Assembly (NCBI GenBank): GCA_017999435.1
Contig: JAGNLV010000002.1
Span: 186,001 to 250,000 of the forward strand
Source: Candidatus Zixiibacteriota bacterium
GTDB taxonomy: Bacteria; Zixibacteria; MSB-5A5; GN15; FEB-12
Direction of reading: 5' to 3'
DNA: 64,000 nucleotides
The notes under the pieces were generated by a model. The model ran no database searches. It was not told where the DNA came from and saw only the letters and a list, made by a program, of their open reading frames with translations. Positions 58,807-64,000 of the stretch are shown piece after piece. The position numbers and the translations under genes were made by a program. Position 1 is the stretch's first letter; each line of letters starts with the position of its first letter.

Positions 58807-59147
58807 TCCTCTTTCATCTCCTTCCACAGCCGGGCCGCCCGGCGCAGGTGGGGAATGGTGATGGAGCCGCCGACCACCAGCGCGATCGCCATCACCTCGT
58901 CGAACTCCGCGTCGGTCACGCGGTTCTCCCGGGCGCGGATGACGTGGTAGGCGATGCAGTCGTCGCAGCGGAGCACCAGCGAGGCCGCCAGTCCGAGCAG
59001 CTCCTTGGTTTTGGCGTCCAGCGCACCGTCCCGGTACACGGCGCCGTCCAGAGCGAAGAAGCGCTTGATATCGAGGTTGTCCCGCTCGAGGACAATCTCG
59101 TTCAGCTTCTCCCGCTCCTGCCTGAACTGTTGTACCCGATCCGACAT
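58803..59147 (-). CDS. AhpD-like carboxymuconolactone decarboxylase family protein
   Basis: A 114-residue helical protein with the AhpD signature LGLAASLVLRCDDCIAYHVI, holding the redox CxxC and the adjacent His. The family includes peroxide-reducing AhpD and gamma-carboxymuconolactone decarboxylase; the CxxC favours a redox role. It is 67 bases after pepF and coupled to the DUF4846 gene. Confidence 0.88.
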   Translation of the reverse strand: MSDRVQQFRQEREKLNEIVLERDNLDIKRFFALDGAVYRDGALDAKTKELLGLAASLVLRCDDCIAYHVIRARENRVTDAEFDEVMAIALVVGGSITIPHLRRAARLWKEMKEE

Positions 59148-59214
59148 CGATTTCTCCGATATTTTTCCGCGCCGCCGGGGCGGCCGTTGCCGCCGCCCCG
59201 GGGACCGCCGCCCC

Positions 59215-61104
59215 TTATTTGCCGCTCTCGGCCAGCAGCGCCTCCATCTGGTCCACCAGGTCGGCGAACAGCTTCATCGTCCGCTGGACCGGTTCGGGCG
59301 AGGTCAGGTCGACCCCCGCCTTCTTCAGGATCTCCACCGGGTAGTCGGAATTGCCGACCGCCAGGAACTGCATGTAGGTATCGAGATATTTCGGATCCTC
59401 GAGCACCTTCTGGGACATCGCCTGCGCCGCCGCGTAGGAGGTGGCGTACTGGTAGACGTAGTACTGGCTGTAGAAATGCCCGATGCGCAGGCACCCCAGG
59501 TCGTTGACCGCCCCGATCGTCAGGTCCGGCCCCCAGTACTTCTGGTAGATGTCGCGGTAGGTCTTGCGCATGAATTCGGCCGACAGCGCCTGCCCGCTCT
59601 CGATCCGCTCGTGGATCGTCAGCTCGAATTCGCTGAACATGACCTGGGTGAAGAACGACCCGATGATCTGCTCGATGTAGTAGTTGAGCAGCTCCATCTT
59701 GTCGCCCCGGTCGGTCGTGTTGTCCAGGAGGTACTTCATGAGAACCGCTTCGTTCCCCGTGGAGGCCACCTCGGCCGCGAAGAGCGAATGGTTGTGGCTG
59801 ATGTACGGTTCGTGCCGGTTGGTGTAGTAGCTGTGCATGGCGTGGCCCATTTCGTGGGCGAGCGTGAACACCGAGGCCAGCGTCCCGTTGTAATTCAGCA
59901 GCACGTAGGGGTGCGAGCTGTAAGTTCCCCACGAGTACGCCCCCGACCCCTTCCCCTCCGTCTCGTAGACGTCGATCCAGCCCGACGTGAACCCTTTCTC
60001 GAGGTCAGTAAGGAACTGCGGCCCCAGCGGCTGCAAGCCGCGGCGGAGGATCTCCTGGGCCTGCTCGTAGGTATACTCCTTCCGCCCCTCCGGCATGAGC
60101 GGCACGGAGAGGTCAAACGTGAAGAGCGTGTCGACCCCGAGGATGCGTTTGCGCAGCGAGGCCCACTTGTGCAGCGGGGCGAGGTTCTCGTTGACCGCCG
60201 CGATGAGGCTGTGGAAGACCGCGACCGGGATGTTGTAGCGGTCGAGCGAGGACTCCAGGCAGGTCGCGTAGCCGCGCGCCTGGGCCTGGAAGTAGTCGCT
60301 CTTGACCGAGGCCGCCAACGTCGCCGCCAGCGTGTTCTCATAGTCGAGGTAGGCGGCGTTGTACCGGTCGCTCACCCGTCGGCGGAGTTCGCGGTCGGTG
60401 GACTCGAGCATCTTGTATACGCGCTCTTTCGTGAGCGCCACCTCCGCGCCGTTCTCATCGGCCACCGTGCCGTAGTCGATATCGGCGTTGTCGACCATGT
60501 TGAAGATTTCTCCGGATGCGCTCACCGCAGGCCCGGCCAGCGCCAGGAGAGCCTCCTCCTTGTCCGACAGCACGTGCGCCTGCTTGCGGAAGAGATCGTC
60601 CAGGTAGTGGCGGTACACCGCCAGCTTCGGGTCCTGCCCGGCGAATCCGACGATCTTGTCCTTGCCGGCGGCGATGATCTCCGGTTCGATGAAGGAGGTC
60701 CCCTCGGAAATCCGGGACCACAACTGCCGGATGCGCCCTCCCATCTCCTGGTAGGTGCTCACCCGGTTGTCCTCATCGAGTATCAGGTAGGCGTAGACAT
60801 ACAGGTTGTCGGCGATCAGCTCGATGCTGTCGCGGGTGGCCAGACAGGCCAGGAGGGTCGCCGGTCCCTCGCCCAGACGGCCGCGGTATTGGTCGAACAG
60901 CCCGATGCTTCCCTGGAGACCGGCGAAGGCGGCCTCCCAGGCGCTGTCGGTCGGGAAGATGTCGGCGACCCGCCACTTGTATTGGTCGGCGATATCCGCC
61001 CGCTGGGGAATGGCGCTGTCGGCGGAAATGACGGCGGACGCGGCTGCGAGAAACAGCCCGACCGCGAGGAGGACGGGGGAAAGGACACGCGATGTGAGCC
61101 ACAT
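59215..61104 (-). CDS. pepF: Exported oligoendopeptidase F
   Basis: A 629-residue M3B zinc peptidase. The zinc motif AHEMGHAMHS lies at about 416-425, with the third ligand Glu in FAAEVASTGNEAV. Most PepF enzymes are cytoplasmic; this one has an N-terminal signal peptide (SRVLSPVLLAVGLFLAAASAV), so it acts outside the cytoplasm. ATG 61104 follows GGAG by seven bases and begins the signal peptide; the frame is open 42 codons further upstream without a site. Confidence 0.92.
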   Translation of the reverse strand: MWLTSRVLSPVLLAVGLFLAAASAVISADSAIPQRADIADQYKWRVADIFPTDSAWEAAFAGLQGSIGLFDQYRGRLGEGPATLLACLATRDSIELIADNLYVYAYLILDEDNRVSTYQEMGGRIRQLWSRISEGTSFIEPEIIAAGKDKIVGFAGQDPKLAVYRHYLDDLFRKQAHVLSDKEEALLALAGPAVSASGEIFNMVDNADIDYGTVADENGAEVALTKERVYKMLESTDRELRRRVSDRYNAAYLDYENTLAATLAASVKSDYFQAQARGYATCLESSLDRYNIPVAVFHSLIAAVNENLAPLHKWASLRKRILGVDTLFTFDLSVPLMPEGRKEYTYEQAQEILRRGLQPLGPQFLTDLEKGFTSGWIDVYETEGKGSGAYSWGTYSSHPYVLLNYNGTLASVFTLAHEMGHAMHSYYTNRHEPYISHNHSLFAAEVASTGNEAVLMKYLLDNTTDRGDKMELLNYYIEQIIGSFFTQVMFSEFELTIHERIESGQALSAEFMRKTYRDIYQKYWGPDLTIGAVNDLGCLRIGHFYSQYYVYQYATSYAAAQAMSQKVLEDPKYLDTYMQFLAVGNSDYPVEILKKAGVDLTSPEPVQRTMKLFADLVDQMEALLAESGK

Positions 61105-61222
61105 AGGAGGTCTCCGGGATGAGTATTTCACTTGTTCCACGCTTGCTTTCGGCGTTACCATAGGCTGCAAATATACGCGCCGCCCGCGCGTCGCGCACGA
61201 ACTTTTCTTGAAGGTCACCGCC

Positions 61223-61624
61223 ATGTACACCTATCGGACTGCGGTCAAGCTCCACGATACCGACGCCGCCGGAGTGCTCTTTTTCGCCAATTATTTCCGG
61301 CTCGCCCACGAGGCCTATGAGGCCTGGATGTCCGCCGTCGGGTTCGACTTCTTCCACCTGATCCACGAGGCCGACTATCTCGTGCTCATCGTCCGCGCCG
61401 AGTGCGATTTCAGGCGCCCGCTCCGCGTGGGCGACGGTGTGACCGTGCGGATGACCGCTTCCGGCATCGGCCGCTCCTCCTTCACGCTCGCCTACACTGT
61501 TGTGGACGACGACGACCGCGTCGTCGCCCAGGGCGCCACCGTGCATGCCTGCGTGGGCAAGCCGGATCTCAACTCCGTCCCTCTCCCGGCCGGACTGAAA
61601 ACGGAACTGGAGAAGCTGCAGTAA
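61223..61624 (+). CDS. 4-Hydroxybenzoyl-CoA-type (hotdog) thioesterase
   Basis: A 133-residue hotdog thioesterase. The catalytic segment is HDTDAAGVLFFANYFRLAHEAYEAW (Asp at 13), as in 4-hydroxybenzoyl-CoA and DHNA-CoA thioesterases. Because menE and menC converge on it 100 bases away, it is a good candidate for the menaquinone-pathway hydrolase of 1,4-dihydroxy-2-naphthoyl-CoA. It is divergent from pepF with 118 bases between starts. Confidence 0.85.
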   Translation: MYTYRTAVKLHDTDAAGVLFFANYFRLAHEAYEAWMSAVGFDFFHLIHEADYLVLIVRAECDFRRPLRVGDGVTVRMTASGIGRSSFTLAYTVVDDDDRVVAQGATVHACVGKPDLNSVPLPAGLKTELEKLQ

Positions 61625-61674
61625 GGGGGGCGGGGCGCCGGCAACCCTTCGGGGAGATCCTGAAGCTTCCGGAG

Positions 61675-61718
61675 GAGCGTTCTTTTCGCGGCCCTCTCTC
61701 CCGTAAAAGGGAACGCTC
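61675..61718. other. Inverted repeat between converging genes
   Basis: GAGCGTTC (61675-61682) and GAACGCTC (61711-61718) pair perfectly, and an inner TTTT.GCGG / CCG.AAAA can extend the stem. No U-tract follows on either strand, so it is at best a 3'-end structure shared by the thioesterase and menE transcripts. Confidence 0.35.
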
Positions 61719-61723
61719 GCCGT

Positions 61724-63268
61724 CTACCCCGCGGTCTTCTCTCCTGCCTGCCCGTAGAGTGCTTGCGCCACCCGCTCGAGATACTTTCGGTCCGGTTTCA
61801 ATCCCGCCCGCGCCTCCTCGGGGATCAACGCCACCCGCACCGGCACCGCGTAGGCCGGGAGCCTCTCCCTGAACATCTCCCGCACCTGCGCGGGAGTATC
61901 CGCCCGCCCGCCGGCGAGAAGGACATAATCCCGCAGGAGCCGCGTCGTGCCGTCGTACGTGCGCGGATCTTTCCGCACGAAAGAGACGAAAGCGAACGGC
62001 CGCTGCCCGTACTGCGCGTCCTCGACCGCGACCACCACCGCCTCGGCGACATCCGGCAACTCCAGAAGCATCTTTTCCACCAGCTCCGGCTGCACGTTCT
62101 CGCCGCCGGAGATGAGCATGTGGTCCTTTCGGCCGGTCACGCGAAGATACCCGTCGGGCTCCAGCTCCCCCCGGTCGCCCGTGTGGAACCATCCCTCGGC
62201 GTCGGCGATCGTCCGCAGGCCATTCGATTCCAGGTACCCCGGCGAGAGCACAGGCCCCCGCACGAGGATCTCGCCCGACTCATCGATTCGAAGTTCCCGG
62301 AAGGGCAGGAGTCTGCCCGACCCGAACAGCCGCCGGAGGGGATCGTCCGGGGCCGTCGTGGTCACCTGAGAGCACATTTCCGTCAGACCGTAGGAGGTGA
62401 ACAGCGGCAGACCCCGCGCGGCGGCCGCTTCGATCAGGCCGCGCGGCGCCGCCGCTCCCCCGATCAGGACAGCCTTCAACCCGGCCCGGTGGCCTCCCTC
62501 GGCGAGGTACCGCCGCAGTTGCGTCGGCACCATCGAGCAGTGGGTGACGCCGAGCGTCTCGATCGACTCCGCCGGATTCGCCGGTCGGCGCCCCGGCACG
62601 ACCGCCGCGCCGGCGAGCATCGCCCGGTACAGGATCGCGATCCCGCCCACGTGGTGCAGCGGCAGCGACAACAGCCACCGGTCGCCCTCCGCCAGCGGGA
62701 GGTTCTCGTTTGATCCGAGCGCGCTGTAGTAGTGGTTCCCGACCGTGTGCAGACACAACTTCGGCGTCCCGGTGGACCCCGAGGTGAGCACGCCGGTCGC
62801 CTCCAAACGGAGGTTGCGGCGGAAATCCGTCCGGTCCGCTTCCGCCGGCGAGAGGAGAATCTGCGCCTCAATTTCGGCAACCTCCTCCCAGGTGGCGGCG
62901 GCGAAGGGGATATGCTCCCGGCGGTCCTGAGCGACGACCGCGACAATTCCCTGCTCCGCCGGCAGCGCCGCCCGCACCAGCGGCGCCGGCAGAGCGCCGT
63001 CGACCACCAGCGCGGTCGCCCCGGCTCTTCCCGCGGCCAGGAACGTGATGATGACGTCAAGGGAGGGCTCGTCCCCGGCTTTCGGGACAAGCAGAGCGAG
63101 CCGCCGCAGCGGTCCGAGCCGCGTTTCCAAGCGGGCCAGCGCCGCCGCGCGGCGATTCACGGCGCGGTTGGCCTCGGCGTAGCTGTACTCCCGCGCCGGC
63201 GTCACGAGAAAGGGCGCCGCGGGCCGCCGGCGCGCCGCCTCCCCCAGCGGACAGGGGATATCAGTCAT
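61724..63268 (-). CDS. menE: o-Succinylbenzoate-CoA ligase
   Basis: A 514-residue acyl-adenylating enzyme that activates o-succinylbenzoate in menaquinone synthesis. It has the phosphate loop LTSGSTGTPKLC, SYGLTEMCSQV, GWFHTGDRGELEPDGYLRVTGRKDH and the hinge. The C-terminal lysine lies in LKPDRKYLER. Specific assignment to MenE rests on overlap (8 bases) with menC; a general acyl-CoA synthetase would look similar. Confidence 0.88.
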   Translation of the reverse strand: MTDIPCPLGEAARRRPAAPFLVTPAREYSYAEANRAVNRRAAALARLETRLGPLRRLALLVPKAGDEPSLDVIITFLAAGRAGATALVVDGALPAPLVRAALPAEQGIVAVVAQDRREHIPFAAATWEEVAEIEAQILLSPAEADRTDFRRNLRLEATGVLTSGSTGTPKLCLHTVGNHYYSALGSNENLPLAEGDRWLLSLPLHHVGGIAILYRAMLAGAAVVPGRRPANPAESIETLGVTHCSMVPTQLRRYLAEGGHRAGLKAVLIGGAAAPRGLIEAAAARGLPLFTSYGLTEMCSQVTTTAPDDPLRRLFGSGRLLPFRELRIDESGEILVRGPVLSPGYLESNGLRTIADAEGWFHTGDRGELEPDGYLRVTGRKDHMLISGGENVQPELVEKMLLELPDVAEAVVVAVEDAQYGQRPFAFVSFVRKDPRTYDGTTRLLRDYVLLAGGRADTPAQVREMFRERLPAYAVPVRVALIPEEARAGLKPDRKYLERVAQALYGQAGEKTAG

Positions 63269-64000
63269 GCGCCGGTTCTCCGAGGCGGTCCGGACGCACT
63301 TCGAAAGTCCCCGCGGGAAGGGCGGACAGGTCGATTTGCCCCTGCGCGATGCGGAGCGGTTCCACGGTCAGATCCTCGGCGAGCGCGTCCTGCGTGTCCA
63401 GTCCCATGGCGACATTCTCGCCGGCCTCGCCGTCGTTGAGGCAGGCGCCGATTTCGGCCAGCATCGCCAGTGTGAGGCTCGATTCGTAGGCCGAGCTGAT
63501 CACCGCCAGCATCCCCGCCCGGCGCGCCCGCCGGGCAAACCACATCGCCCACTCGAATCCCAGCAGGGTCGGCTTGAGCACGATCGCCCGCACCCCGCGG
63601 ACTTGCGACAGCGCTTTCGGCGAGATCGTGCGCAGGCTCTCGTCGAGCGCGACAGGAAGGCGGAATCCGCCGCGGTGAGTCAGTTCGAGCAGCTCGAGAA
63701 AACTGCGCACCGGCTCCTCGATGTACTCGATGTCGTACGGCGCGGCCGCCTGCCCGAACCGGATCGCGGTGGGGATATCGAACGCCCGGTTGGCATCGAG
63801 CCGGAGCTTGGCGCGCGGGCCGATCGTCTCGCGCACCCGGCGCACCGCCTCTATGTCCTCGTCGAACGGCCGCCGCCCCACTTTGAGCTTGAACGCCCCG
63901 AAACCTTCGCCCTTGCGGCGCTCTGCCTGCCCGAACGCCTCATCCGCCGATCCGCTCAGAAGGGCGTTGACGGTGATCCTCTCCCGGGGATTGGGACAGA
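63261..64000 (-). CDS. menC: o-Succinylbenzoate synthase, partial
   Basis: An enolase-superfamily protein cut by the right edge; about 246 C-terminal residues are present, read from 63998. The catalytic set is complete in what is visible: the KxK pair in FKLKVG, metal ligands Asp (RLDANRAF), Glu (YIEEPV) and Asp (ALDESL), and the second Lys in IVLKPTLLG. MenC dehydrates SHCHC to o-succinylbenzoate. Adjacent menE supports this over N-acyl-amino-acid racemase or muconate lactonising enzyme. Confidence 0.88.
   Translation of the reverse strand, partial: CPNPRERITVNALLSGSADEAFGQAERRKGEGFGAFKLKVGRRPFDEDIEAVRRVRETIGPRAKLRLDANRAFDIPTAIRFGQAAAPYDIEYIEEPVRSFLELLELTHRGGFRLPVALDESLRTISPKALSQVRGVRAIVLKPTLLGFEWAMWFARRARRAGMLAVISSAYESSLTLAMLAEIGACLNDGEAGENVAMGLDTQDALAEDLTVEPLRIAQGQIDLSALPAGTFEVRPDRLGEPAHD

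Overview
The window reads as a GC-rich, densely coded chromosome segment from a Gram-negative bacterium. I infer a member of the FCB superphylum, most likely a candidate phylum such as Zixibacteria. The clues are paired dockerin-like C-termini of the form DxNxDG...DLTxFVxYLFRGG on exported proteins, a large exported protein with a FlgD-like C-terminal end, lipopolysaccharide-type genes (gmhA, O-antigen ligase), a geranylgeranylglyceryl-phosphate-synthase homologue and menaquinone genes. There are no tRNA or rRNA genes, insertion sequences, prophage or CRISPR arrays. The taxon is inferred, not shown.

Layout. 1-8.5 kb: the end of rsmD, then a leftward ribosome and translation operon (ffh-rpsP-khpA-rimM-trmD-rplS), a serine hydrolase, a PASTA protein and ettA. 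8.7-13.8 kb: two damaged genes for exported dockerin proteins, a metallophosphoesterase with a frameshift and a probable internal deletion, and a large SdrD-B/LamG protein split by an in-frame TGA and a G-tract frameshift. 14-18.4 kb: an SDR oxidoreductase, an unlisted 55-residue membrane peptide, a structured intergenic region that may encode an RNA, and an operon of leader peptide, small secreted protein and TPR-sigma54 activator. 18.6-24.3 kb: a sugar-phosphate isomerase and ptsI-ptsH-dprA-obgE. 24.3-29.4 kb: two large exported proteins. 29.6-40.3 kb: mainly rightward lipid, sugar and housekeeping genes: CDP-alcohol transferase, PfkB kinase, csaA, a divergent tetR, inositol-phosphate synthase, tmk, an S41 protease, a TauE-type exporter, a HAD phosphatase and a nucleotidyltransferase-phosphomannomutase fusion. 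40.4-46.6 kb: leftward genes for O-antigen ligase, gmhA, the GGGP synthase homologue, alaS and recX. 47-51.7 kb: rightward DUF4388 protein cluster and membrane proteins. 51.6-61.1 kb: a long leftward run including tsaD, a YbbR protein, a beta-propeller, an M20 hydrolase, endonuclease V and pepF. 61.2-64 kb: a hotdog thioesterase converging on menE and menC.

How the genes fit together. Three themes recur: envelope and lipid building (inositol-1-phosphate, CDP-alcohol transferase, GGGP synthase, mannose-1-phosphate chemistry, heptose isomerase, O-antigen ligase), translation housekeeping, and exported surface proteins. The most interesting leads are the secreted-protein/TPR-sigma54 operon, which is laid out like a peptide-signalling cassette; the possible structured RNA at 15.2-15.4 kb; the archaeal-type ether-lipid gene; and an apparent ATT start for alaS. 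Several promoters match the sigma70 consensus well (TTGACA with 17-18 bp spacers), and two lie so close to their start codons that leaderless mRNAs are likely.
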